NCBI GenBank assembly: GCA_002709405.1
Contig: PAQV01000054.1
Coordinates: 1 to 62,189, forward strand
Length of the DNA: 62,189 bases
DNA from: Paracoccaceae bacterium
Lineage (GTDB): Bacteria; Pseudomonadota; Alphaproteobacteria; Rhodobacterales; Rhodobacteraceae
Direction of reading: 5' to 3'
Shown here in pieces: positions 46,992-55,561 of this stretch. The notes below the pieces were generated by a model. It ran no database searches and was not told where the DNA came from. It worked only from the letters and a program-made list of their open reading frames with translations. A program made the translations under genes and the position numbers. Position 1 is the stretch's first letter; each line of letters begins with the position of its first letter.

Positions 46992-47488
46992 TGAACACCC
47001 ATGCCAATATCCCGCTCATTGAGCAAGTGAGCGCCGTTCTTTCCGAAATGCTCGGGGAAGACTTCGACGCAGAAACGTTCTGGGACACCTTGGACGGCGA
47101 AACCGACGCCATGGATATCATCGGACGCTTGATCCGGGAACGTGGCGAGGCGAAGGCATACGAGGCAGCCGCCGGGGCCATGGCAGACGAATACGCGATG
47201 CGGAAGAAGCGCATGGCAGAGCGCCAGAAGGCCATCGCCAAAGCCCTTGGGCAGGTTCTCGATGCGGCGGGCCAGCGTAAGGTCACGCACCCGCTCGGCA
47301 CTGTCTCTCGTACGTCTGGGCGCCTGTCCCTGCGCATCATGGATGAGGCAGAAATCCCGTCCCAACTGACCGTGACCACCACGAAGCCCGACAACGCGGC
47401 GATCAAGAAGGCCATCGAAGCCGGGGAAGCTATCCCGGGCGCTGAGCTGGTGCGTGGCGAGGATGGCGTGACCGTCCGCGTCAAGTGA
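46991..47488 (+). CDS. Siphovirus Gp157-like protein
   Basis: 165 residues from the second of two ATGs (46988, 46991), which has the better spacing to GGAG. ETFWDTLDGETDAMDIIGRLIRE, EYAMRKKRMAERQKAIAKALGQVLDAAGQRKV, TVSRTSGRLSLRIMDEAEIPSQL and KKAIEAGEAIPGAELVR follow the Gp157 family. Found next to recombination and SSB genes in many siphoviruses; exact role unclear. Confidence 0.85.
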   Translation: MNTHANIPLIEQVSAVLSEMLGEDFDAETFWDTLDGETDAMDIIGRLIRERGEAKAYEAAAGAMADEYAMRKKRMAERQKAIAKALGQVLDAAGQRKVTHPLGTVSRTSGRLSLRIMDEAEIPSQLTVTTTKPDNAAIKKAIEAGEAIPGAELVRGEDGVTVRVK

Positions 47489-47512
47489 CCTGCCGAATGG
47501 GAGTGATAGACG

Positions 47513-48058
47513 ATGACTAGCTTTTCGGAACTGCAACGCAAGGTGCATGTCGGCAAGGACAAGAAGAACGAGTTCGGCGGGTACAGCTATCGAACCGCAG
47601 AGGGCATCCTTGCGGCGATCAAGGCCGCGCTGCCCGAGGGTGCGTATGTCACGCTGACCGAGGACATTACCGAAGTCGCAGGGCAGATCTTCGTCAAATC
47701 GACGGCGACCATCTACGTTCCCGACGAGGCGGAATATACCGCAACCGGCTACGCCATGCACCCCATCACCAAGAAGGGCATGGACCCTTCGCAGATCACC
47801 GGGGCCGCGTCCAGCTACGCGAGGAAGTATGCCCTTGCTGGCCTGATGGCCCTTGATGACGGTTCAGTTGACCCGGACGCGGCGAAAGAGCCGTACCAGG
47901 AAGAACTGCCGCAAGTGGTCCTTGATGCCGTCTCTGGGGTTCTGGACATGGACGGCTTGGCCAAGGTCTGGACCGGCAACAAGCAATGGCAGACGCATCC
48001 TGATTTCCAGAAGGCCAAGGACAAGCGCAAGGCCGAGCTTGAGCGTGAAGCGGCATGA
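47513..48058 (+). CDS. ERF-family single-strand annealing protein
   Basis: 181 residues. FGGYSYRTAEGILAAIKAAL, AEYTATGYAMHPITKKGMDPSQITGAASSYARKYALAGLMALDD are the ERF hallmark. C-terminal ~55 residues are a variable helix. Anneals complementary strands in phage recombination. Coupled to Gp157 upstream and NinB downstream (ATGA overlap). Confidence 0.9.
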   Translation: MTSFSELQRKVHVGKDKKNEFGGYSYRTAEGILAAIKAALPEGAYVTLTEDITEVAGQIFVKSTATIYVPDEAEYTATGYAMHPITKKGMDPSQITGAASSYARKYALAGLMALDDGSVDPDAAKEPYQEELPQVVLDAVSGVLDMDGLAKVWTGNKQWQTHPDFQKAKDKRKAELEREAA

Positions 48059-48444
48059 GCGGGCAAACCGTCATCCTGTGCGGCCAGCGCCAGCGCGACT
48101 TCGCCAAGCGGCTGATAGATGCCGCCCCGGCGGATGCCGTTGTGAACGTGCGCGAGGCGACCAGGAATCTCGACCAAAACGCCCTGATGTGGGCGGCACT
48201 GAGCGACGTGTCCCGCGCCAAGCCGGAAGGTCGGCACTGGACACCCGACACATGGAAGGCGGCATTTATGCACGTTCTCGGCCATCAGGTCCAGTTCGTG
48301 GATGGTCTGGATGGCTCGGGGCCATTCCCCATCGGGTTCCGTTCGTCGCGCCTGACCAAGAAGCAGATGGCCGACCTTATCACCGTCATCCTCGAATACG
48401 GGGACAGACACGGGGTGCGGTGGACGAAAGAGGTAGCTGCATGA
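48055..48444 (+). CDS. ninB: NinB/Orf-like recombination protein
   Basis: 129 residues. FAKRLIDAAPADAVVNVREATRNLDQNALMWAALSDVS, DTWKAAFMHVLG and RSSRLTKKQMADLITVILEYGDRHGV match lambda NinB (Orf), a recombination mediator that binds ssDNA and SSB. Follows the annealing protein, as in lambdoid phages. Confidence 0.88.
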   Translation: MSGQTVILCGQRQRDFAKRLIDAAPADAVVNVREATRNLDQNALMWAALSDVSRAKPEGRHWTPDTWKAAFMHVLGHQVQFVDGLDGSGPFPIGFRSSRLTKKQMADLITVILEYGDRHGVRWTKEVAA

Positions 48445-48782
48445 GCCGCATCACCCCCATGCGCGGGCCTATCCAGAAGGCGCCGCCCGTCGCGAAAGAC
48501 CCGAGGCACCTAGCCCGAGTACGCGAGTTGCCCTGTATCATTTGTGAGGAATTCGGAATGCGACAGACGTCCCCCACCACCGCCCACCACGTCATCCACG
48601 ACCGGCACGGGACGCGCAAGACGCCGGACCTCATGGCGTTGCCGCTTTGCGATGGACACCACCAGGGCTTGTTCGACACGTCCAAGGTGGCCATTCACCG
48701 TGAGCCGCTGCGCTGGCGCGAACTGTACGGCCCGGACCATGGGTGGGTGGCCCGCGTTCTCGACACCCTGGACGTGAGGTAG
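48441..48782 (+). CDS. HNH nuclease, Ref/DUF968-like
   Basis: 113 residues. HLARVRELPCIICEEFG, TTAHHVIHDRHGTRKTPDLMALPLCDGHHQGLFD has the HNH core with a Cys pair and His residues of phage recombination-enhancement (Ref/DUF968-type) nucleases. ATGA overlap with ninB. Likely a RecA-linked or structure-specific nuclease. Confidence 0.82.
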   Translation: MSRITPMRGPIQKAPPVAKDPRHLARVRELPCIICEEFGMRQTSPTTAHHVIHDRHGTRKTPDLMALPLCDGHHQGLFDTSKVAIHREPLRWRELYGPDHGWVARVLDTLDVR

Positions 48783-48787
48783 GGGCG

Positions 48788-49030
48788 ATGGCTGAGACCT
48801 TGCAAAGACCGAAGCCGAACCAAGTCTGCGTTGTCGAGTTCTGCGACCGGCATGGAGAGACACATACCGAATATGCCGTCTGGGATACCGGGTATAGCAT
48901 CTACGGCGCTGGCGGTCACTTCGCCCTGCCCGGAGGGGGCCAGCTAGGATTGCCCGTCGATGTGACGCGCTGGTGGGGAACGCACTGGATTGCCACTGAG
49001 ACGCCCGGCATCGCGGGGTGTGGCCAATGA
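48788..49030 (+). CDS. Hypothetical protein
   Basis: 80 residues from ATG 48788. VCVVEFCDRHGETHTEYAVWDTGYSIYGAGG and LPVDVTRWWGTHWIATE: aromatic-rich, beta-prone. Unassigned. Confidence 0.52.
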   Translation: MAETLQRPKPNQVCVVEFCDRHGETHTEYAVWDTGYSIYGAGGHFALPGGGQLGLPVDVTRWWGTHWIATETPGIAGCGQ

Positions 49031-49236
49031 CCTTCCTCGCCCTCACCTTCACGGCCTGCCTCGTGTCCTCGCCTGACCATTGCGAGCAACGTCAGATGCT
49101 GTTCGACCCCCGAGACTTATCCCTGATGACCTGCATGACCCGCGCGCAACAGCCGCTTTCCGAGTGGGTCGCGCAGCACCCCGATTACGAAGTCACCCGC
49201 CATAGCTGCGGATTTTCAGAAGGAATGGAAGCGTGA
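49027..49236 (+). CDS. Small exported protein
   Basis: 69 residues from ATG 49027 (ATGA overlap). TFLALTFTACLVSSPDHCEQ looks like a signal peptide; mature part with Cys and SEWVAQHPDYEVTRHSCGF. This style of protein is common in roseobacter chromosomes and phages (recalled). Function unknown. Confidence 0.6.
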   Translation: MTFLALTFTACLVSSPDHCEQRQMLFDPRDLSLMTCMTRAQQPLSEWVAQHPDYEVTRHSCGFSEGMEA

Positions 49237-49607
49237 ACATTGACGCAATAAAACAAATGATACGCCTCGCCACCAAGGCACATGAGCGGTCAACAGCCGA
49301 GCACTGGGCATTTTTGAACACCCTAGAAAGTCTTATCATTCATTGCCCGCCAGCACTGTCCCGCAAGTTCGGCAATATGTCTGTAAAAGTGCGGGATAAA
49401 AACGGCAGTGAGTCCGGCGCTGGAATAGAATTGACCGCCACAGACATGATGTGGTGGCAGAAGGGCATCGAGAACGGAACTCGTATCGTTGGCGGCGCAA
49501 AGGCCACAGAAATCGCAATTTACAACCGGCTTTGCAAGTCAATTGAAAGCCATGAAATGACCTCAGAGGAGAGGGCTGAATTCATCTCGCTGATGAAGCG
49601 GGCCTAA
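49233..49607 (+). CDS. Hypothetical protein
   Basis: 124 residues from GTG 49233. NIDAIKQMIRLATKAHERSTAEHWAFLNTLESLI, helical throughout; C-terminal MTSEERAEFISLMKRA. AT-richer than its neighbours, which may mean recent arrival. Unassigned. Confidence 0.55.
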   Translation: MNIDAIKQMIRLATKAHERSTAEHWAFLNTLESLIIHCPPALSRKFGNMSVKVRDKNGSESGAGIELTATDMMWWQKGIENGTRIVGGAKATEIAIYNRLCKSIESHEMTSEERAEFISLMKRA

Positions 49608-49665
49608 CCCCCCCCCACTACCGCTGCCATATCGGCGGCGGGGTGGAAGCGTAGGAGAGAGATAT

Positions 49666-49824
49666 ATGCAACTGAAATACAGAATTCACTTCACATATCC
49701 GAATGGCGACGAAGATTACGTGGAAATCTCTGGGTCCGATATTGAGGAACTTCGCCTTGAAGCTGCATTGGCTGTAGATTCCCGGGGCGGGCTGAACCCT
49801 TGGTCAGAGGAAATCACGGAATAA
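49666..49824 (+). CDS. Small hypothetical protein
   Basis: 52 residues with AGGAGA upstream of the ATG. LKYRIHFTYPNGDEDYVEIS, DIEELRLEAALAVDSRGG: a small alpha/beta fold. Unassigned. Confidence 0.52.
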   Translation: MQLKYRIHFTYPNGDEDYVEISGSDIEELRLEAALAVDSRGGLNPWSEEITE

Positions 49825-49830
49825 ACCACG

Positions 49831-49860
49831 CCCGCGCCCGTCCCTCCTCCCAGGCGCGGG
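49831..49860 (+). ncRNA. Hairpin I with CCTCC loop
   Basis: CCCGCGCC/GGCGCGGG, a perfect 8-bp stem around a 14-base loop CGTCCCTCCTCCCA. Starts 6 bases after a stop codon. No T-run follows. The loop contains CCTCC, the core that pairs with Shine-Dalgarno sequences. Confidence 0.45.
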
Positions 49861-49863
49861 ACA

Positions 49864-49898
49864 TCGGCGGGGCTGACCTCCTCCCCCAGCCCCGCCGA
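49864..49898 (+). ncRNA. Hairpin II with CCTCC loop
   Basis: TCGGCGGGGCTG/CAGCCCCGCCGA, a perfect 12-bp stem around an 11-base loop ACCTCCTCCCC. Three bases after hairpin I. The loop again presents an anti-Shine-Dalgarno-like ACCTCCT. No T-run, so not a plain terminator. Confidence 0.5.
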
Positions 49899-50091
49899 CC
49901 TGATCAAACAGATTTCCCCCAGCCCAACGGACCAAGGGCCAAACATGGAGACGGCTATGTGAATTAGCGATGCCCTAGCCGGAGGCGAAAGACCCGGCGC
50001 GTCAAGGTGACGTTCATTTTTGGTTAGCCGGTGGCCTCGGCATTGGTCACCGGCGTTCTCAAAATGAAACCGCCCACGAAAGGAAAGCCCA
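49899..50091. other. Non-coding gap with a further hairpin
   Basis: About 190 bases with no convincing gene. A third hairpin (GCCGGTG/CACCGGC, 14-base loop) lies near 50027-50054. The gap of 267 bases from 49825 to 50091 is the largest in the rightward operon. Confidence 0.4.
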
Positions 50092-50265
50092 ATGAATCCG
50101 AACATCCTGAAACCGCTGGCCGATGCCCTGATGGTCCACTTGGACTTGAGCGATCCGAAGCAGTGCGAAGAACTGGTTTCCATGGCTGCCACCCATATCA
50201 CCACCAGCCGGAAGAAGCTGATGTGGGTGGGCGAGGTCTTGGACGGCCGCCTGAAAGGTGAGTGA
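50092..50265 (+). CDS. Small hypothetical protein
   Basis: 57 residues with AAGGAAAG upstream. NILKPLADALMVHLDLSDPKQCEELVSMAATHI is helical. Unassigned. Confidence 0.52.
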   Translation: MNPNILKPLADALMVHLDLSDPKQCEELVSMAATHITTSRKKLMWVGEVLDGRLKGE

Positions 50266-50269
50266 GGCC

Positions 50270-51073
50270 ATGACCATTCCAGAAAAAGTACACGCGCACA
50301 TATACGACCCGTCAGGGCCAACCCTATTCAAGCCAGAGGCAAACGCCAGGGCAAAGTCATTCTCGGTTACGTGCGAAATGACAAGTCAGTGCGACGCCTT
50401 CAAAGAGGGAACGTGCATTCGGCTGAGAACCGGATTTGGTGGTGGTGATCGCTGCAAATACGGGGGAATCCAAGTGCGAACCGGGATGACGCGTCGGGCG
50501 AGATCGTACTACACTTGGATTTCGGACGAAAGAAAGCGTTTGGCGGAATTCCCGAAGGCCAAGCGGGCACCGAGCCGGGTGTTCAAAATAGGGGAATTTT
50601 GGAACCTTCCATATGCTCACATGGCCGAAAGCTGGGCGGGAGGCAATTATCCGATTAAATCTGAGTGGGTTCACCAAGACGATATGACGCCTGAGATGAT
50701 GGCGAGCATTGTCAACGGCAAGCCGACAGCAATGATGGGCGGGGTTATCACCTCCTACCAGCAGGAGTCGGTTCCAAGGTTTCTTGAGGACGTGCGCCGA
50801 AACTATCCCGAATTGTGGAAAATTGTCCCTGAGGACGCGAAGGCCCGCGTACAGTCAACCGACTACACTGGACGCAAGGCCGTCCTGGAAACATGTGCGC
50901 CAGGAAAATTCGGGAATTGGGTTTGGGACGGGAAGACCCTTTCCGGCGGTGCCGTCAATTCGCTCATGCTTCCCGCTGAGGCCGAGCACATTGTCCTCAC
51001 TCCGAAAAGCGGGGCGACGATCAAGATAACGGAAAATTCGCAAGTAACCGACGCCACAGTTTTTGTTGATTGA
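50270..51073 (+). CDS. Hypothetical protein, Cys-containing
   Basis: 267 residues from ATG 50270 (GAGG upstream; GTG 50258 is an alternative). CEMTSQCDAFKEGTCIRL and GGGDRCKYGG suggest an N-terminal metal-binding part; WNLPYAHMAESWAGGNYPIKSEWVHQDDMTPEMM and TAMMGGVITSYQQESVPRFLEDVRRNYPELW follow. No family recognised despite its length, so one of the larger orphans of the phage. Confidence 0.62.
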   Translation: MTIPEKVHAHIYDPSGPTLFKPEANARAKSFSVTCEMTSQCDAFKEGTCIRLRTGFGGGDRCKYGGIQVRTGMTRRARSYYTWISDERKRLAEFPKAKRAPSRVFKIGEFWNLPYAHMAESWAGGNYPIKSEWVHQDDMTPEMMASIVNGKPTAMMGGVITSYQQESVPRFLEDVRRNYPELWKIVPEDAKARVQSTDYTGRKAVLETCAPGKFGNWVWDGKTLSGGAVNSLMLPAEAEHIVLTPKSGATIKITENSQVTDATVFVD

Positions 51074-51081
51074 GGTTTGAC

Positions 51082-51201
51082 ATGACCCACGACCCTCGCT
51101 GCACCTGCGGCCACTGTCCGCGAAACACGACGCTGCCCCGCGCTCTGCCATTGGTGGTGGTCTGTCTGGCCGCCCTGGCTCTGGTGGGGGTGATGCTGTG
51201 A
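51082..51201 (+). CDS. Single-span membrane micro-gene
   Basis: 39 residues. CTCGHCPRN near the N-terminus, then a membrane helix (LPLVVVCLAALALVGVML). ATGA-type overlap with the next GTG start. Confidence 0.45.
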   Translation: MTHDPRCTCGHCPRNTTLPRALPLVVVCLAALALVGVML

Positions 51202-51530
51202 CGGATGAGCTGATTGAGGAAGCCGAGGCGTGGGTGAAGTGGTCCAACAAGAGCCATCAGACATACATGACCTCAAAGGGTCGGAACCCCGACGATTATT
51301 TGTCTGAGTTCACTAGGCTCAGAGCCATCATCCGCGCCCTCACTACCGCCCTTACCGAGGCGCAGGAAGAACGGGACAGGCTGCGGGAGGCGCTGGAAGC
51401 CGTAGTGGATTTTTATGAAGATTGGGGATGGGTTAACGGGCAACCAACGCCCCTTCCTGACGAAAAGCAAGAGTCGTGCATCGTCCGCGCCCGCGCCGCC
51501 CTCGCCAAGGAGCAAGACGATGACAAGTGA
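51198..51530 (+). CDS. Coiled-coil hypothetical protein
   Basis: 110 residues from GTG 51198. ELIEEAEAWVKWSNKSHQTYM and FTRLRAIIRALTTALTEAQEERDRLREALEAVVDFYEDWGW form long helices, a recurring phage pattern. Overlaps the next gene by 11 bases. Unassigned. Confidence 0.58.
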   Translation: MTDELIEEAEAWVKWSNKSHQTYMTSKGRNPDDYLSEFTRLRAIIRALTTALTEAQEERDRLREALEAVVDFYEDWGWVNGQPTPLPDEKQESCIVRARAALAKEQDDDK

Positions 51531-51843
51531 AGACCTGCAAAAGCTGCTGGATGAATGCACGCCGGGGCCGTGGAATGTCACTGATGGCATGCGTGCCCGC
51601 TTTATAGAGGTGGCCGGTTGCCATCTAGCTCACTTTTCCAAGGATGAGGATGGGCCAAAGCACAGAGAAGCCAACGCCCGTCTCATCGCCATGGCCCCCT
51701 CCCTCGCCCGCCGTGTGATTGCGGCTGAGGCGCTAATACAAGCTTTATCCAAGCAACTGACGCGGGAACCTCTCATCGACGTCTCAGCAGCCGAAGAAAT
51801 TGTGGCTGCCACTCTCGCCTACGAGGAAGCCAGCAATGAGTGA
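51520..51843 (+). CDS. Hypothetical phage protein, Ea-like
   Basis: 107 residues. [30 protein letters not shown] and [20 protein letters not shown] match a common phage protein type (CTPGPW ... [11 protein letters not shown]...). Function unknown; usually near the excision/integration end. Confidence 0.62.
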   Translation: MTSEDLQKLLDECTPGPWNVTDGMRARFIEVAGCHLAHFSKDEDGPKHREANARLIAMAPSLARRVIAAEALIQALSKQLTREPLIDVSAAEEIVAATLAYEEASNE

Positions 51844-52135
51844 AGACCTGCCGGAACGCGCGTGGTTGCGCCAAACGACAGTCTGGAACGGCCTGTCAGG
51901 CGGAAGCTGGCAGAGTAACGCGAACGGCGGCGGCACCGAAAGGGACGCAGCAATCAAAGAGAGGGACGCTGCCCGAAAGACATTGGCAGAGCTTCGCCCC
52001 CTTCGCTGCTCTTTCTGCGGCAAGACACAGCACGAGGTCCGTAAGCTGGTGGCCGGGCCGGATTGCTTCATCTGCGACGAATGCGTTGACCTCTGCGTCA
52101 AAATCGTAGCGCCGGACAAGGAGGCGGGTGGATGA
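51836..52135 (+). CDS. ClpX-type zinc finger protein
   Basis: 99 residues from ATG 51836. [30 protein letters not shown] is exactly the C4 zinc finger of ClpX (PF06689 type), here without any AAA+ domain. In ClpX this finger dimerises and binds adaptors and substrates, so a free copy could compete with or redirect ClpXP, or bind a nucleic acid. An N-terminal ~50-residue part has a coiled-coil tendency. Clearly a ClpX finger by motif; the effect is inference. Confidence 0.78.
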   Translation: MSEDLPERAWLRQTTVWNGLSGGSWQSNANGGGTERDAAIKERDAARKTLAELRPLRCSFCGKTQHEVRKLVAGPDCFICDECVDLCVKIVAPDKEAGG

Positions 52136-52311
52136 GGGAGAGATACCCCTGGCAGCTACGCAAAATTCGCGAGGATGCTGCCGCTATGTTTGGTGGCCGC
52201 GTAACTTCCCGCGACATTTTCATGCAGGCAACCGGGCTGACGGTTGGGTTCTTCGCTGGCGCTGCATGTGCGGCGCTGCTGTTCATTGCGCTGATGTGGG
52301 TGGAGTCCTAA
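52132..52311 (+). CDS. Small single-span membrane protein
   Basis: 59 residues, ATGA overlap. [20 protein letters not shown] is amphipathic; [22 protein letters not shown] is a C-terminal membrane helix. Unassigned. Confidence 0.5.
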   Translation: MRERYPWQLRKIREDAAAMFGGRVTSRDIFMQATGLTVGFFAGAACAALLFIALMWVES

Positions 52312-52315
52312 CCCC

Positions 52316-52537
52316 ATGCGCCCCGACACCCTCCCCCGCTTGATGCAAGCTTCGATGGCAGCCCGGTATCTCGGCTTCTCGGAAAGCAAGTTTCGCGGCC
52401 TCGGAATACCGCATAAGAGGCACGGCGGGAATGTCCTGTGGGACCGCCTCGACCTTGACGCCTACGCCGACGCCCTGCCCTATGACGCGGCCCAAGAGGA
52501 AACGACATGCGCCGCAGACAAAGCGTTCGGAAGCTGA
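52316..52537 (+). CDS. Excisionase-like helix-turn-helix protein
   Basis: 73 residues. LPRLMQASMAARYLGFSESKF, PHKRHGGNVLWDRLDLDAYADALP is the winged-helix pattern of AlpA/Xis-type proteins. It overlaps the integrase start by 31 bases. Should bend DNA at the attachment site and favour excision. Confidence 0.72.
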   Translation: MRPDTLPRLMQASMAARYLGFSESKFRGLGIPHKRHGGNVLWDRLDLDAYADALPYDAAQEETTCAADKAFGS

Positions 52538-53574
52538 AAGGACTGCGCCGGGTTCGGCAGGACGGCAAGCTGTACGTCTACCATCGCGCGACCGGCGCAA
52601 GGATGCCCGACCTACCGGAAGACCATCCGGACTTCCTGCGCGCCTATATAGCCGCAGAGGACGGCGCGCCGAAGCAGACACGCGGCAAGTACCGGCCCGG
52701 CACCATGGGTGCTCTGTGGCTCTCTGTGGTGCGCTCTGAGGACTACAAGGGGAAGTCGGAAGGCTATCGGTCCATCCTGCGGAGGAACGCCGATGCCATG
52801 CTTGAGAAAGGCGCTGACGTCCCAGTGACACAGATCCGCGAAAAACACGTCCTGAGCGACATGAAGGGGCTGCGACCGCACCCCGCCAATGAGCGGCGGA
52901 AAACATGGCGCTACTTGATGGCCCACGCGATAGACTTGCAGTGGATCGCAACGGACCCATCCGCGAACATCTCCAAGAAGAAAACACCGAAGGCCCGTCA
53001 GCACCCGCCGTGGACGGCAGAAGACATCACCGCGTTTCGCGCCAAGTGGGCTATCGAAACCCCGCAACGCCTTGCCTTCGAACTGTTGCACTGGACCGGG
53101 GCCAGGATGGTTGATGCCGTTCGGCTAGGCCCGGGAATGGTGGACACCGACGGCTGGCTGCACTTCACGCAGAACAAGACGCGGGAACCGGTTTGGATAC
53201 CCTTTCGCCGCGCCCTGCCAGACTTCACCGACCCTGCCGACTTGGCCCAGCTTCACGCGGCCACCGCAAACAGTTCACACATGGTCTGGATGGTAACGCA
53301 CACCGGCAAGCCGCGCTCGGTAAAGGCTGCAAGTTCCTGGTTCGCCAAGGCAGCGAAGGAAGCGGGAATTGAAGGGGGGAAGTCAGCCCACGGCCTGCGG
53401 GTGACACGGGCCATCAAGCTGGCCGAGGCTGAGGCCAGCCCGCACCAGATCGGCGCATGGACGGGCCACGAAAGCCTGAAAGAAATAGAGCACTACAGCA
53501 AGCAAGCGAGCCGGAAGCGGCTGCTCAGCGGGAACAACCCGGCAACGCATTTTGTTCAGAGAACCAAATCCTGA
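52507..53574 (+). CDS. int: Tyrosine integrase
   Basis: 355 residues. Catalytic set visible: R in TGARMVDAVRLG (~200), KS/A region TQNKTREPVWIPF, HGLRVTRAIKLAE (H-x-x-R), WTGHESLKEIEHY (H and nucleophile Tyr). N-terminal core-binding domain ~60-170. Directly beside the tRNA-Arg and att core, so it must catalyse insertion there. Cotranscribed with the excisionase-like gene and the recombination operon, hence under repressor control. Confidence 0.93.
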   Translation: MRRRQSVRKLKGLRRVRQDGKLYVYHRATGARMPDLPEDHPDFLRAYIAAEDGAPKQTRGKYRPGTMGALWLSVVRSEDYKGKSEGYRSILRRNADAMLEKGADVPVTQIREKHVLSDMKGLRPHPANERRKTWRYLMAHAIDLQWIATDPSANISKKKTPKARQHPPWTAEDITAFRAKWAIETPQRLAFELLHWTGARMVDAVRLGPGMVDTDGWLHFTQNKTREPVWIPFRRALPDFTDPADLAQLHAATANSSHMVWMVTHTGKPRSVKAASSWFAKAAKEAGIEGGKSAHGLRVTRAIKLAEAEASPHQIGAWTGHESLKEIEHYSKQASRKRLLSGNNPATHFVQRTKS

Positions 53575-53622
53575 ACATTTTTGCCGCGCAAGTCGTTGGG
53601 CCGTAACGATAAAAAATAGAGA

Positions 53623-53699
<77 letters not shown>

Positions 53700-53970
53700 C
53701 TGCGGCGGCTTGTAGCGAAAGCCCGAACCGGGTGCAATCACAGAACGGACACAGATGGCAACTTTCTGACGTCCCGGTTGGCCCCGCCCGAGGCGGCCCG
53801 GATTAATTAATTTATCAAACGTCAAGATCTGAACTGGATCAGAATTGCCGAAATTGAATCAGTGCAATTGAATTCAAACTATGTTATTTATGAAAAGGGG
53901 AGGCGACTATTTCAAACATTTTAAACCGCCTTTCTGAAATTGAAATTTCAATTTATCCCAGGAGCTTATC
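53700..53970. other. AT-rich promoter region of the peroxidase gene
   Basis: 271 bases without a gene between the tRNA 5' end and the peroxidase. It is distinctly AT-rich after 53800 (TTAATTAATTTATC, and later GAAATTGAAATTTCAATTT, an inverted repeat), unlike the surrounding GC-rich DNA. Probably contains the promoter of the next gene; precise hexamers are not clear. An AGGAG lies before the ATG. Confidence 0.45.
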
Positions 53971-55491
53971 ATGGCCAAGATGCCGCACGGGATGTCCCGG
54001 TACGATGTTTTTCTCAAGGAATGCCTGCACAACTCTGGCATGAGCGGACCTCCGCTGCCGCAGGTCTTCGGATACCTCATGGATCGCAACGAGCTGACCG
54101 GCAACCTGGATCTGCAATCCATCGTCGATGCCTTTGATGATCTGGTCGAAAGCATGAGGGTTTGCAAGGTGGAAGACGGCCCGGCCGAGGCCGGCCAAAC
54201 CTTCTTCGGCCAGTTCGTCGATCACGATATTACCCTGGACGCAACGAGTTCAATCGGCACCCATACCGATCCCGCGACGATCCGCAATGTCCGGACACCC
54301 AATCTTGACCTGGATTGCGTTTATGGCGACGGCCCCGAAGCGACCCCGCACCTTTATTCCCCGGACCAGGAAGGCTTTCTGCTTTTCGGCCGCAAGGACA
54401 ACCCCAATGACCTGGCCCGCAATTGCAAGGGCCGCGCCCTGATCGGCGATCCGCGCAATGATGAAAACGTCCTGGTCAGCCAGATCCAGGGGGCGTTCAT
54501 CAAGCTGCATAACATCCTGATGTCCAAGGTCGAAAGCGATCCCTGCCTGCGCGCCGACATCGAGGGGTGCGCCGAGGGCGGCGTCCGGGCCGACGTTTGG
54601 TCAAACATGATCCCTGAAGGCCTGGAGCGGTTCGAGAAGGTGCGCCGGTTCATCCGCCTGCATTACCAATGGCTGGTGCTGCACGATCTGCTGCCCGCCT
54701 TCGTCGACCAGGCCTGCATCGACGCGGCCCTGAAGACGGATCCCTTTGGCTCGGATGCCCCGCTGATGCCGGCCGAGTTCTCGGTGGCGGCCTATCGCTT
54801 TGGCCATGCGACGGTGCAGCCGACCTATGCGATCAGCGCCAAGCAGCCCAAGGTCAAGCTGTTCGACATGGCCGGCTTCGGCCCGCGCTCGTCCGCCTGG
54901 GACATGGACATGCCGCTGTTCTTCGGCGACGGGGCACAGCGCGCCCTGCCGGTGGGGCCGAACATGGCGGACTCGCTCTTTGCCCTGCCCCCAAACATCG
55001 TCAACAAGGAACTGACATGGGGCAATGTCACCATCCCGGTTGAGCGCGCCCGCAAGCTGGGCCTGCGCAACATCCTGCGCGACCGGTCGGCCATCCAGGT
55101 GCGGTCGGGCCAGCAAGTCGCCCGGTTCCTCGGTCTGCCCGAACTTGCGCCGCCAAAGGAACTGGCCGACGCCCATATCAGCAAGACCCCGCTGTGGTTC
55201 TACTGCCTGCAGGAAGCCGGCGAATGCGGCCAGGGCAAGCTGACGGGCGTGGGCGGCACCATCGTGGCCTCGGTCTTTGCCCGGTTGCTCAAGCTCGACA
55301 TGGAAAGCGTGTACCATATCCACGACTTCAAGCCCTGGCATGGGTTCGGCGAAAAGCGGTTCTCGATGGCCGCCCTGATGACCTATGTCGACGAAAACCT
55401 CGAGTCGATCGAATATCCCGAAAAGCTCTATTGCGGGCCGGCCCACCTGGCCGACGAGGCCAGCGGCCCCACCTCGATCGCGGCCGAATAG
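53971..55491 (+). CDS. Haem-dependent peroxidase (animal peroxidase superfamily)
   Basis: 506 residues, no signal peptide. FFGQFVDHDITLDAT carries the distal His after the conserved GQF-x-DHD motif, typical of the peroxidase-cyclooxygenase superfamily; the conserved Asp and Arg nearby fit. EFSVAAYRFGHATVQPTYAI has the proximal His in the YRFGH motif. The rest is helical and ends with FSMAALMTYVDENLESIEYPEKLYC. Oxidises small substrates with hydrogen peroxide; bacterial members are often exported or calcium-linked. A secretion route is not obvious. Confidence 0.88.
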   Translation: MAKMPHGMSRYDVFLKECLHNSGMSGPPLPQVFGYLMDRNELTGNLDLQSIVDAFDDLVESMRVCKVEDGPAEAGQTFFGQFVDHDITLDATSSIGTHTDPATIRNVRTPNLDLDCVYGDGPEATPHLYSPDQEGFLLFGRKDNPNDLARNCKGRALIGDPRNDENVLVSQIQGAFIKLHNILMSKVESDPCLRADIEGCAEGGVRADVWSNMIPEGLERFEKVRRFIRLHYQWLVLHDLLPAFVDQACIDAALKTDPFGSDAPLMPAEFSVAAYRFGHATVQPTYAISAKQPKVKLFDMAGFGPRSSAWDMDMPLFFGDGAQRALPVGPNMADSLFALPPNIVNKELTWGNVTIPVERARKLGLRNILRDRSAIQVRSGQQVARFLGLPELAPPKELADAHISKTPLWFYCLQEAGECGQGKLTGVGGTIVASVFARLLKLDMESVYHIHDFKPWHGFGEKRFSMAALMTYVDENLESIEYPEKLYCGPAHLADEASGPTSIAAE

Positions 55492-55524
55492 CCGCCTGCC
55501 CTTCCCGACGCCGGCCGGGAAAAC

Positions 55525-55553
55525 GGCACCCCCACGCCTCCCCGGGGGGTGCC
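55525..55553. terminator. Hairpin between convergent peroxidase and methyltransferase genes
   Basis: Perfect 9-bp stem GGCACCCCC/GGGGGTGCC with an 11-base loop, in the 70-base gap between two convergent genes. No clear T-run, so bidirectional intrinsic termination is likely but not certain. Confidence 0.55.
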
Positions 55554-55561
55554 GGTCTGGC

